64,000 bases of DNA from Hofstenia miamia (Eukaryota; Xenacoelomorpha; Acoela; Hofsteniidae), in contig CABFPE010000054.1 in NCBI GenBank assembly GCA_900660155.1, forward strand, positions 896,621 through 960,620, written 5' to 3'. The notes below the pieces were generated by a model. The model made no database searches. It saw only the letters and a list, made by a program, of their open reading frames with translations, and was not told where the DNA came from. Position numbers and translations under genes: made by a program. Position 1 is the first letter of the stretch, and each line of letters starts with the position of its first letter. Of this stretch, positions 49,650 to 62,477 are shown one piece after another.

Positions 49650-51448
49650 ATAAGTGCATCATACTTGTATAACATTTTGAAATATAGTTTTTTGGTAACT
49701 TGTTCTATTAAAATTACACAATTAAGTAATATGAATATTGCTTAAAAATGTGCATAAAATGATGCATTGAGGAGAAAAAATATATCATTTGCAGAATTGA
49801 AATTACAGTGTAAATTAATAATTGTAATTTTATATCTGTACTGCATCTAGTTAAGTTAAATAAAATTTCCCTATTCAACTTTTGTACATATGTGGAAAGT
49901 TTTTTGAATATATGAGACACATTTTGAAAGTGTGCAAGTATTTATGACAAAGTTTAAGCTAAAATTAATCAAAGTGATATTCTAATTTCCAATGCACTTT
50001 AAAATGTCTAGTTATTTGATATGCATCAAAATAATGTCAAAACAATTGCCTCAGTTAAAAGCATCTATGTTTTTAGAGAATTAAAAAAATGTACTCTTAT
50101 TAACACTTTCGTGAAAATCAAATATTTGTTAAAATTCTTTGCATTAATATGAAATCAATTAGAGATCCATGTTGTAAATAACACATCCAATAACAATATT
50201 GGAAGACTGCAGATTAGAGCTCTGCTGGATCTTTAAATTTTTTTTCTTTTTTTTGTCAACTATAATAACTATATTATAACAAATAATACTACAATAACTC
50301 CATTTCAAATAATAGATTGAAGAACTTTGTAATATACCTGAAAAAACCAGGTCCAAAATGAAGTGAAAATATTTAAATTTGCATTTGACAAAATTCTTTG
50401 TCTTTACTGCATAGAATAGTAAAAATATGTGCAAGAGCGAAAATTTCTGTTTAATACAATATAAGAAAATTAAAAATTTTTCAATAATATTGACAATTTC
50501 CAGGTTTTCATTTGTTATTCTATATAAATATAGAACCGATTAAATTCAGGTGAATTCTTTTTTCAAAATTTTATTTGAATACTCTAAAAACTATGGAAGT
50601 ACATCCAATTCTATAGATTAAAGCAAAGAATTACAAATTTGAAAATGTGTTCCAGGATCCAACTTTTACTGGAACAAACTATTTTTTAAGCCTATATAAC
50701 TTCTGTAATATTGGTTCTACAAAGCTCATACAAATGCCACACAGTTTCAAATTGAATTTTCTATCATTTCAAATAGTTATATTTTATATTCTATTAAACA
50801 TTTGTTTCGCAATAGGGCCCATTGTTAGACAGGGTTAGTAATATGAAAAACCAGACCATATGATGTTTTTAAAAATTTTGCAAATAGCTTCAATTGGTTA
50901 CAAATGTTAATAGAAATACTTGTTACAACTTATTCTTTGACTAAATTACACAGTATACTGCATATACAATTCCTAAATGGCCTGATTTTTTCCTAATACT
51001 AAGTCTAAATATCTAAAGTCCATTATACCTCTGCAAATTCAATATTTTAAGGCTTTATGAATTTTCAAATGCTATTAAATCAATTAGAAATTTATAAGAA
51101 ATTAAATGTGTTTTACTTCAGTTGATTGACGTTTTTTAAAAGGGCACTTTGTTAGACAGGGTTAGCAATATGAAAAAACCAATTATTATTTTAAATTGCT
51201 TCAATTTCCTTTTTTCAATGCAAACTTGTAATAAATTTTTACTTAAGCATTTTATTAAACCATTTATAGAGATATTGTGCAATAATAAATTTTATGAGGT
51301 TGATGTTATTAAATTTCTTCACACATAGTTCATTAGCTTCCAATTGAAATCTACTGCTAAAAAAGTCTTTTAATGATGTCTATAAATTTGATTTAATTTT
51401 CTTTTATTATAAATATATATATGTAAATATATATATATATATATACAA

Positions 51449-51518
<70 letters not shown>

Positions 51519-53535
51519 AAATATTTAATTGGTGAAATCACTGCCTATAAAATATTCCATATTCCTGTGATAGTAAATGGTTCACAAAACCATTCTTTAA
51601 ATTAAAAGTTATCAGTTCATTTGTATTTTAAATTGAATATTTCCTAATTCTCATTATGAGGGGTAAATGCAGGTAGTATACTAGCTCAATTTTTACTATT
51701 TTGAAAAATTTTACAAAGAAAACTGAAAAACTCATTCTAATACCTCCTTTTCAATGGTTTAGGTCTTAAAAAATTGATTTCAAAAATAAATTTTTAGCAT
51801 AAATTCATGAGGACATGTTATTCTTTAAAAAGATATTTTTTTGAAATAGGTTAGTGTGCTCCCTCTGTAGAATACATAATTTAATATTTTAATTAAGAAT
51901 AATTTATTTTCAAGGAAAACATGAAGAAATACGGAACTTATTGCAATACCTAGAAAAACCAGGGCCAAATATAAATAAAAAATTTGAAATTTACCTTACA
52001 CTAAATTCAATATATTCACTGCATAGAGCATTGAAAATAATTGCTTGAGTCAAATTTTAAGCAATGTAGCATTAAAATTCATGATTTTACTAAGTATTTT
52101 ATTTTATAATTTTATTGCTTTATTTGTTAGTATAGTAACTAAAAATTATATTTTATATTCTCTTTGAAAAAAGTCTATTCGATTCATGACTATTATTTTA
52201 ATGTATATTACTCAAGCTAGTAGAATTCAATTATATTAAAAATTTTATAGAAAATTTATATTTTAGGAATATTGCTGGCATGACATTGAAACCACTTGCA
52301 TTTGATTGCAAATTAAAAATTACATTTAGAATGGTATTTAAGATTTTCCTTGTACAATGTGGTGAGTATTTCCCATTTTCGAGACAAATTAAAGGGACTT
52401 TTCTAAATGTAAATATATTTAAAAAAAATAGGAAAATTAAAAAATTTTCAAAAATATTGGTAATTTCCTAGTTCTCATTTGTTATTCTATATAAATATGC
52501 AACATAAAGAATAACCAACTAAAATTAATTGAATTTCTAATAAAAAATCAATTTTAAATTTTTTAGTTAACTCTTATTGTTTTAATATTGTATCTAGAAG
52601 GTTTTACTTGTTACCAATAAACTGGAAATAAAATTTTACATATAAAAGAAATTTAAAAAACCAAAAATAATAAATTTTAAAACAGTTAAAATTTTTTTGG
52701 AGGGGTGTAATTAAAAATTCACAAAATACTCAAAGTATTCTTTTTACCTCATTTTTCAATATTTTTAAAATTTTTAAACTGAAAACATGAAAACTCAATC
52801 TACTTCATCATTTTTATATGATTTAGTTTGAAAAGAAAATATTTTTTACACTATTTTGTGAACCAAAATTCATGTGAATGAGCAATTTTCTAAATGATCA
52901 TATCTTTTTAAATAATGGTGCCACAAGACTATAAAAAATGCTGAATAGTTTCAAATTGCATTTTCTATCAATTCAAATAGTTATATGTTTCATTATTTAA
53001 AAAAATATGTTGGGCAATAGTGCACATTGTTAGACAGGGTTAGTAATATGAAAAACCAGGCCTTAAACTATTTTAAAAAATTTTTCAATTTCCTTTTTGC
53101 AGTGAAAACTTTGAAAAATTTTTTACTTATGCATTTCATTAAACCATTTAAAAAGACATTATGCAATAATAATTTTTATGAGGTTGATGTTTTGATATAA
53201 CAAAAATTTTTACTTGAATTTTAAATCTTTTATTATAAATATAATTCATTCACCAACAAATATCCCTAAATTTCGTTGAAATCAGGGCATTTCTAACTAC
53301 GAAAATAGGAGGATATATTAACTTCTGAAATTTGTGTTCAAATTTAGAAGTTTTGATAATGTGTAAATAAAATCTACTTTTAGAAGCATTTCTCCTAGAA
53401 ATCTTGCTTTTTTGAAAATATAATTTTTCAATTCAAAATAGGCCTTGGTTTATTAGGGATTGAAAGCCATCTAGCAGCATTTTAAATATTTAAAAAAATT
53501 GAATTTCAAAATCCTCATGTAATAATTTTTTTAGT
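49650..53535. repeat. AT-rich region with diverged long repeats, no genes
   Basis: The word TTGTTAGACAGGGTTAG followed by AATATGAAAAACCA occurs at about 50822, 51150 and 53028, with related flanking sequence. Segments at 50330-50520 recur in diverged form at about 51945-52010 and 52420-52490 (CCTGAAAAAACCAGG.CCAAA; GTTTTCATTTGTTATTCTATA). This looks like an old two- to three-fold duplication of a 1-kb repeat, or several copies of one unknown element. Short ORFs have no features. Confidence 0.6.
51413..51515. repeat. (TA)n microsatellite
   Basis: About 100 bp of nearly pure TA with a few CA/AA interruptions, the longest in the window. Confidence 0.9.
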
Positions 53536-53539
53536 TTTC

Positions 53540-56500
53540 AACAATTCCATTCACCATTCCTTCACTTGGTTTCAGTTTGCACCTGAAGAATTGTATCAGC
53601 ACCTCCTTGTCGTTATTCATTTGTCCCAGTGTTGCTCCAATAGCCAGTCCAAGATGAATGTTTTGTTGTAATCTGGCGTTTCAACAAAGGCAGTTCTTTT
53701 ATATTGTCCAGTTCCTCTTGTTCCTGCCATGTCCATATGAAAAGTACTGATTTTCTCATTAGTTGTCTCATTTTGGCAGTTTTTCTGGCGATATTAGGTA
53801 TGAATGTTCCATAGTAGTTGAAGAAACCCATTATCCTCTGTATGTCTTTCTTGTTGCTTGGTTTCTCTATTGTCCATATCATGTCTCTTGCATTATCCTT
53901 CATGCATATATGCCCTTTTTCTTTTACTCATCACAAGAATATGATCTGCTCCTTCAGTATATAGCATTTAGTTTCCGTTGATTTGCAGCCCTGCTTTTTC
54001 TAAGATTAAAAGTGTCCTTTCTAGCTTTTCGAGGTGTTCTTCTATAGTGTTACTCACTCCAATAATGTTGTCTATGTATGTGTTTACACCTTCTTCCATT
54101 TTATGTTTCTTGTTCTTTCATACCTTTGTTATATATCTCTGGAAAGTTGCTAGCGGATTACACAATCTGAACGCCATATAAATGCACTTGTACAGCCTGT
54201 GTGGTGTGATGAACGCTGTTTTCTTGATATCCTCCTCTTCCATCAATACCTGCCAGTACGCCTTGCATAGATCTATTGATGTAAAGTATTTGTGCTTGCT
54301 TGCTTCATACAGCATGTCTTCTATTCTTGGAAGTGGGTAAGAGTCTTTCTTCGTCAGTTCATTTAGTTTCTGAAAATCTATACACAACCTGTACTTCTCT
54401 CCCTGCTTTACAAACATTGTTGGTGCAGCATATGGGCCCTCACTAGGTCGGATTATTTTCTTGTATATCAGCTCATTTAGTATTCTGTTGTATTTGTCTT
54501 TCATCTGCTCTGGTATTTGTCTCACCAGCAGTTTTATCAGTTTGTTTGTCATCATAACTATCTTGTGCATCTCATCTATCACTTGTCCCATGCTGATCTC
54601 TTTGTAGTTGAATATCTGTTTTTGTCTCTCTAGCACTTCTCTGAGTTGTTGCAATTGCTTCCCATTCAGGTGTTGATATTCCTCTTCTAGTAACTGTGGT
54701 TTCTTGTATTGGTCTTCTCCATTTGCTTTTGTCCCTATGCCCTCGAATTGGCTGTTGAGACTACTCACTACATCAATGGTTTTCATCCACTCATCTTTGA
54801 ATCCACTGTGTGGAGTACCTACTGTTTTCATTTGTAAATCCTTGAATTGACCATATAAACTACTCTGCTCATTGATGTCTTCCATGGCTTTCCAAATTGC
54901 TCTGATGCTAGACTTGACATATTTCCCAAATATCCTCATGTTGGTCTTCTTCAGGTTGACGTTGTGATTTGTGGCATTCAGTATTGGTATCCTTCCCTTT
55001 CCATTTTTATGGCGCACACATTTGAAGGTATCTATACTCTCTTTGAGTTAATTCCTTTGTTATCATAGATCATTATGTCTGCTGTAATCTTTTCTCTGGT
55101 TTGGATTGTATGCATCCTCCATTGATACAGTTGCAGCTTTACATCTTCTTCTAGTTCAAATGTTATTGTTGACAGCTTGTCTTCTTGTTCTTCAATTTCG
55201 ATTTCCTCCTCCTTTATCTTGATTGTTCTATTTGAGTAATTTATTAAGCATCCATTCTTCTTTAAAAAATCATTGCCCAATATCACCTTGTATGGTAACA
55301 AATTGTTGTGAGTGTCTATTACTACTAGCGACTGTTCAAAGGTGGTGTTTGCAATTATGATTTGTACTGCATTTAACTTTCCTTTTGTGTCTATGTATTC
55401 TCTTGATGTGTTAATTAGTCTTTTGTTCAATCATTTCAGATCCTCTTGTTTAAACCCCAGTTTTGTTGTGCATTCATCAGATATAATAGACATTGCAGCT
55501 CCTGTATCAATTGTTGCCTTTGTCATCACTCCATTTATTATTATCATTATTGTGTTAATATTATCCAAATTCGTCATAATCATTATTGGTGCTCAGTTTT
55601 TTGGAGTCAGCACTTGAGCTAGTTTTCCAATTCATCCTTGGTTTGTGTGTCCTCAACCAATATTGATTCGGATTCAATCAAATCTTTGTCTTCATAGTAC
55701 GTCTCCTCTTCTCCAATCATATTAGTTTGCTTTTTGCACTAATCTTTTCTGTGCCCCTTCTTTCCACATCTATAGCACTTTATGTCCCTCTTTCTTATTT
55801 TCTCCGCCTTTCCCTCTTTTCCTTTGATTCTAATAAATTTTTCCGTTTTATTTTCATTGTAGGGTTTAGTGTTCATTGTCTGTGGCTTATAATTGTTTCA
55901 CCATTCAGTTGATTTTTCTTTGTGCCATACCACTTTTTCATAGATGTGGGCGTTGTTTTCAATTTTTGCTTGTATGTCCACTGCCTTTCTTATCATCTTC
56001 TCTAGTTTATCATCAACATCACACTTGATTTCAAACTGGGTTCTAATGTTCTTCAGTATTCTCTTGCAAATATGCAAGAAGAGGTCATATTTCGAATATT
56101 TGTTTCCTCTGGAGCTAAGTGTTACTGGTCATTCCACTTGTTGGATATATTTCCATATATCATCCATTTTCCTCGTCTTTGTTGAGTTCAATATGATTTG
56201 GTACTGGTTTTTGAAACTTACATTTTCTTAATGCTCTGTGAAGTCTACAATCAGTAGTTTGTAATTCTGTTTTGTATGAGTGTCCAGCAGCAAGTAATGT
56301 TGGGATGCTGCTCCTGTAAGGTATAGTGGGAATCTGGCACTGCTTACTGACTCACCCTTCTCTCAGCCATCGTAATTTCAAACATTTGAAGCCCTTCTAT
56401 GAATGTTGTACTATAACTGTTGACCTTTTCGTTAAATTTTGGCAAAGTTGCCTTACATGGTATTGTGTCATTGTAAATATTCTCAGGTAAGATAGAACTA

Positions 56501-57480
56501 TTGAAGGTTGGTTTCTTCTGTGCATTAATATTTTTGTTTATCATAAATTGATCTGTTACTGCTTTCATAATTTCGTCAATGATTTTTCTTTTCTCATATT
56601 CTTCACCTTTGTCATCAAAGTCTTTTGACTGTTTTTTGAAGTTGACTGGTGACACTCATAAGTCCCTTTCCTTTATTTGTTTGATTATTGCTTCATGTGT
56701 CCATATTCCCTTTCAGTTTTCCTGTTTGTCCTGCTGCATCATTCTAAGTTTATTTCTGAGTACTTCTAACTCTTGTTCTTGTGCTTCACAATCTTCTCCT
56801 CTGCCCATTTCTGTTAGTCTAAGTTTATCTTTGAGTTGTTCTAGCTCTTGGGCTTGTATATCATTATCTTGAATTAACTGTCTATTTTTGTTGTCTAGTT
56901 GTTGGCATGTTTTCTGCCATTTTTTGTTTAGTTCTTGAAAACATTTGTTGGACTCTGCCAATTGGTTTGTTAGTACCTTGATATTGTTTTGGAAATCTTT
57001 GTTCTGATCTTCCAACCAACTATCCATTTCTATTTTGAGCTCACTTAGTGCATTTTCACTATGTTGTTCTAGTTCTGCAACTTTTTCTGTTAACAGTTGT
57101 ATCTTGCTTCTCAATATTGATCCTGTTTCATTATTCTGTCTGAGAATATTTAAGATTTCTGTTGAAATTGCCTCTGGGGACATGTGTAGGGTCTCTAGTT
57201 CTGTTGTGGATGCGTCAATTTCTGAATGTGATTTTCTTGGGGTGGTGGTAGTTCTGCTTGTGTCTTGCTTGGTGCTTCCTTTCTTTCCTCTTGTGTTAGT
57301 CATTTTTAATTATGATTAGTAGTGGCTGACTGCATGCTTTGCTGATAGTTGGTGTTTCCAAAGCAAGTTTTTCCTTGTTGATTATTCAGTGATCTCATGG
57401 TTGCATTTTTTACTCTTCTGAATTGTTGATTCATCTCCATTCTTTAACCTGTCACAGTCGCCATGTAGCATCTGCTACCA
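53540..57480 (-). mobile_element. Ty3/gypsy-like LTR retroelement fossil, broken, partial
   Basis: Read right to left. At 57471-57480 the sequence TGGTAGCAGA fits the start of a primer-binding site for initiator Met tRNA. From 57303 a gag-like frame starts with a basic Ser/Thr/Lys tail and a long coiled coil. A CYRCGKKGH zinc knuckle lies near 55770, then a protease-like region at about 55040-55620, and a reverse transcriptase (54118-55017) with PLPRIEDMLYEA and YFTSIDLCKAYWQV; the RT-RNase H connection follows at 53613-53903 (IMGFFNYYGTFIPNIA). No integrase and no pair of LTRs are seen. It is broken in perhaps five to ten places, looks old, and is truncated at its 3' side. Confidence 0.85.
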
Positions 57481-58382
57481 AGCTCTAACTCATGTTGACT
57501 AATTCCTTTTGAATGTAACTCTGTGTTAAGTGTGGGTAGGGATGTAGTTTTACTAACTGCTTTACTCCATTAATACTCTTAGTTAACTTTGGGTAACTAT
57601 ATAGCAATTGAACACTGTTTAGGTATGGACTGAATGTTGCAGTTCTCCTGTTGACTGATGTTTAGTGAGGCCTCTGGCCAACTCTGATCTCCAAGCCTTT
57701 CAACAAGTAGTCATCTTCATTATTGATGGATGTTTCCAGATCTCAGCTCAATGAAGTAGCTTATGTGTTCCCTATCCTAACTCAGTGCAATCCTCAAGGC
57801 TGGATGTAGCTGACTTAAACTCAATTTGTAATGTGTAATTTGTACTTGCAACCTGGTAATGTCATTAGCTGCTTAATAAATACCTTTATAGCCATTACCA
57901 AAAAATACTGGCTTTAAATAGTTTAAATAATTACTTGCAGCTTCCTAACTTACATTGATTAGTAATACAGTCTCATTATCAGTCTATTTATAGGTCTCCT
58001 ACATAGTCTAGTTAATATAAAATATAGTAACCTATGATAGGTTATCCAACCATTTCTCTGAGGTTTCATTCTTGCATACATGTTTTTGAAAGAATTGATA
58101 GTCAGCTAAATGTAGGAAAACTACTAATTGTATCCCTAACCTAAATGCAGTCTCATGGCTTGGATCAAGGCCACTCAAATCACTCCTGATGTATGCCCTC
58201 ACCACTACTAATGCATTTACTGTTTAGCTTGATATGATTTAATAATAACAAACCAGGTTAAATCTAAAGATAAGATTTTTGAAGAATTTACTTCAACAGT
58301 TCTCCAAATGATTTTTCTCTATTTATAGTTTCAGATCCAAAAGTACCTGTTTATTTGAATTTTAAATCATCTGCCAAGATGG
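57481..58382. other. No gene; possible LTR remnant beside the primer site
   Basis: By position relative to the primer-binding-site-like word, this is where the 5' LTR of the fossil would lie, but no second copy exists in the window to confirm it. Confidence 0.35.
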
Positions 58383-59250
58383 CTAAAAATAATGGAAGCG
58401 ATATTGCCCCCTTTGTTTTGCTAAATTGTTTTGACAAGTACTATTTGGTAATGATATTTTCAGCACAGCTCTTTCTCTGTGGACCAATTCATCAGCTTTT
58501 CTTATCATGGTTTCACCTTTTGGGTCACTCCAGCTTGTTGTCACAATATCTGACTGCTTTTTCATTTTTAGTATTGCCTCTCTTTCTGTTGTCAATGTAC
58601 TGTGATAGCACAGAAATTTTGCTTCTTTTATGTTCTCTAATATCAGTGTGACTTTGCATAACTCATTCATTTTTCTGGAAAATATTTCATAATATTTCTG
58701 ATACAGATGGATCCCTTTTATTGCTATCACCAGTGTCATCTCCTGGTATTTGTGATATCCTTATAGAAGAAGCTTATGTTGTTCCTTACTTCCTCCTCTG
58801 TTATTTCATTTGGGTCTATCTCAACCCACTTTGTTATGTTGTAGTAATGATACTGTTTTTCCCATAGATTGAGCCAGACCACATTGTTTACTCCTGAAAA
58901 TAGCATTACTGCCTTTGTTGTTCTCTTGTTGATCTTGTTTCTCAGTTCTTTTAGCTGCTCATTGATGGGCTTCCTTGTGTATATAGTTGATAGGGAGTTA
59001 TTGCTCCCTCAACATATAGGCATTCCCTGTTGTCATTGCTGAGTATGATTTCTTTTGATCTCTTGTAGTCTTCTCAGTCAATTATTGCTTTACTCATTCT
59101 TTTGTGTTGACATATGTCTTATATTTGTGTAAGAATGCTTTTGCTATTTTCACGTCTTTAGGTATTCTCCATTATGGGAGTATCATTGGGATTGATACCA
59201 TTTCTGGCGGTGAGTAGATGAAGATTCTTGTTTCAATTTGTCTTTCTATT
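58383..59250 (-). other. Open but unrecognised minus-strand remnant
   Basis: Charged, Lys/Glu-rich translation on the minus strand (for example ERAVLKISLPNS and MTLVIAIKGIHLYQKYYEIF). It looks like decayed coding sequence, possibly another part of a retroelement, but I cannot assign a family. Confidence 0.3.
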
Positions 59251-61659
59251 TTATTGTAAGTTTGGTTGTGATTATGCAGTTACTTTTGATCAATGATGAA
59301 AAACTAAAGCTAAATTTTATCTACATTAAAGTTAATAAAAAAATGAATGGTAAATTATATTGTTTCCAAAAGATCCTTGTATCACTGATGATAGACGGGG
59401 AGAAGTATCATTGTGTAAACTCCAAACTATCAATTACATGTTTAATTAATACTAATTATCTTCATATTGCATCTCATGTTACTCAGCTCTCAACTTCACT
59501 CTAATGGCTATGACTATGCAAAATCAGAACCTAAAGAACTAAGAGGAAATTTCAATGCTGAATGTTTTAGTTAAAACCAAAAAGTATCCCATTGAGAAAT
59601 GTAATGCTGTCAATTAATCCATTTTCACTCACACTGCATTGTGAAATGCAATTTGAGTCAGCAACATATTTGTGAGGAAACCACAATGCCCTAAAACAAA
59701 TTCTAGTCAGTCATTCATATGGCTCAGGTGTATACTATTGCTATATTCAGTTATATACTATAGGGAATTAACAATTTAAGAAGCATATTGCTGATTTATA
59801 ATAACTGTTGAAATAACTGCTGTCAAGGATAGTCACCTAGAAATAATTATGTGTTAAATGATAGTAGAGGTTTTCTTAATAATTGTACACTATCATTTCT
59901 TTAAGCAGTTTTTATTGTGGTTCATCTATGTCACAGATGTGATAAAACCAGTAAATATATTACTAACTAGTTAAATATGCAAGAGCACTGCAGACTTCAA
60001 TTTTCAACCAGCACCTTAGATTGTTTATTGCTTTTATTGCTCTTAATACACCCCTAAATTATATTATAAAATCTTGAAAAATGTGAATTTATTGTAAAAC
60101 AGATGTTTGTTAGTTGTAAATTGGATGTCAATTATTAAGGTATATTTCACTATGAATAATTTTGTTTTAGAAAAAGAATGGCTACAGGTTTGTTTTCCAT
60201 CAAAACTTTACATTTTTATACTAAAATTTAGTTCACATAGGCTCTACATTTCTATTAATTGGGTTATAAAATAATATGTAGTAATTGCTAGTGAATTTTT
60301 TAAATGTAATTGATAATTTCAAAGCCAAAAATCACAGTGGTATAAACAATTTGCTGTGTTAAGCTTAATGTTTGGAAATTAAATGTATGAGGTTTTCAAT
60401 TGTATATTGCTAACACTGAATTAAATATAGCAACAACTATTATTTATCAATGCATTATAAATTAAGACATTAGTGGATTCTGATAAATAATTAGGTGCAT
60501 TTAGTAAATCAATTTTTTTCTACTTATTTTTAAAAAGATTTGTGTTTGTTTTAGAACATGTATGTAATGCATATTTCATGTCTCAAAGAATAGTATTTAA
60601 AACGTTTGGATATCCCCGCACTTCCTGACTAATTTTACTGAATCATCCCTTGATTTAGAACCTTATGATTCAATATCTAGTTATATATGTATGAATTAAT
60701 TGAAAAACACGCATTTTACCAAGATTGAAAATTTAACTTTTGTTATTGTAAGGAAGTAATGAAAATATGTTGATACAATGCACTTAGTTTTGTGTCAAGT
60801 CTTTATGCAGCTAATTAGTAAATTTGTTGTAAGTGCAAACACTTGAAATATTTATAATATAGTAATTTCTACATAATTAACAATTGTGCCAAAATAAATC
60901 TAATCTAAATATTTCCTATTTTCAAACTTAATAAGATATGTGAAACATGCTCCCATGAGTTGGTAATTAACATGAATGTGATCTTAGAATATGTTTGAAA
61001 AGTAGTAGCTTAAAACGCATTTCTGAATTTTTTATACTGTTATTTAAAGTATTCTTAAACAGCTTAGACATAAAATCTTAATTTGAGCAGATCAATTTTA
61101 AAAAATTCAAAAATAAACCCAAAATTTTACTACTTTTTAGTCTTAGGTGTTCTATATTTTTAAAACAATAAAGCCAAAGACAAACTGATGCATTGATTTC
61201 CGTCCCTAAACATCATGATTCACGAAATAATGATATCTAAATTCGTGACACCATTGTTATTTTATGTGAAGTTTGTTGCTGGGCTACTTCTGTACAGTGA
61301 AATGAGGAGGAAAAAGTATATTACAATTACTTAGCAATAAATATGGAATTTGATTCTGTCGGAAATAAGATATCAATATCTTCTACATCAGAATGTGCTT
61401 AAAATTTGATTACTAAAATGGCAAATATGTTGTCAACTTTTATGTATCAAATTGATTTGTCCGCACTTTTGAACAATTTTATCTAAACTTGTTAACAAGA
61501 ATTGAAAGTTGTTACATGGACACATATATGCAATTATGAATATTTGTACTACAACCTTCTTGTACCTGATGCCCATGGAAATAATCACTGTTTCAATGAG
61601 AAATCCGATGTGTGTAGAAATATTCAAATTCTTTCTATGCTTAGTGTTCAAATAATGAG
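59251..61659. other. Non-coding AT-rich stretch
   Basis: No gene, RNA or element end recognised; the ORFs here are short and unrelated to known families. Confidence 0.5.
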
Positions 61660-62469
61660 CAAGCTTAGGAATCATATGCACTTAAAAACCCCAATATATG
61701 CAATGCACTTATGCCACTAAAAATGATCACATATGCACTTAAATATGCAACTAAAAAAATGCAATTGCAGCAAAAAAATTAACTAAATACTTTGGTTACA
61801 AGCCAGAAACAACATTGCATAGAGTGCAGACCAAATTGTTTCCTGCGCCTCGCAGACAAGAATACTCTCTGGTGTATCACTCAATGAGCTCACGATTTGT
61901 TGGTTTTGGCTTCATGGTTGCGTTCTATAATGTACGCCTATAACCTATAACGTATTAATCCACAATGGCACATCTGCGGCTGGAGATTTCTAAGAAATTA
62001 GCGCCACATGCATGGACTTCTAAATAACATCTGGACGCGAAGCAATTTGCTAACCGCAAAAACCGGAGACATATTTTGGCCATTGTTTATTTAATTACTC
62101 GCATTACGATTCATTTGCATTTGTTGTAATGGTGTACAAATGCTGCGTTCCACACTGCACTGTAAAGATAATCTGTGTTTACATTTCCTCTAAACAACTA
62201 TTAATTATATGCATCATCTGAAATTATTTTGGTAAATAGTTTAGATAAATATTTGGCCAAAACATGTATTTGCTTATTTTTTGCTTCGCGTCCAGATGTA
62301 ATTTAGAAGTCCATGTCCACATGTATTCCTATTTCTTAGAAATATGCAATTGAATTTTATGAAATTGTAATAATATGCACTTATAATATGCTCTTAAAAT
62401 ATGCCAGTAAATGCTTGTATATGGTATTTAAATATGCCCTTATGCACTTATGCATTTATCCTAAGCCTG
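61660..62469. mobile_element. Internally deleted hAT derivative, 810 bp
   Basis: Same ends as the hAT at 43068-45235 (CAAGCTTAGGA and TCCTAAGCCTG), with its own exact 8-bp target duplication ATAATGAG (61652-61659 and 62470-62477). Inside, the left 140 bp of the full element are joined directly to its right 680 bp at a CAT shared by both break sites (CCAGAAACAACAT then TGCATAGAGTGCAGACC). Nearly the whole transposase is lost, leaving only the first codons and finger. Few differences from the parent, so it is recent. The parent has an extra 20-odd-bp tandem near its right end (CAGTAAATGCTTGTATATGG twice) that this copy lacks. Confidence 0.95.
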
Positions 62470-62477
62470 ATAATGAG

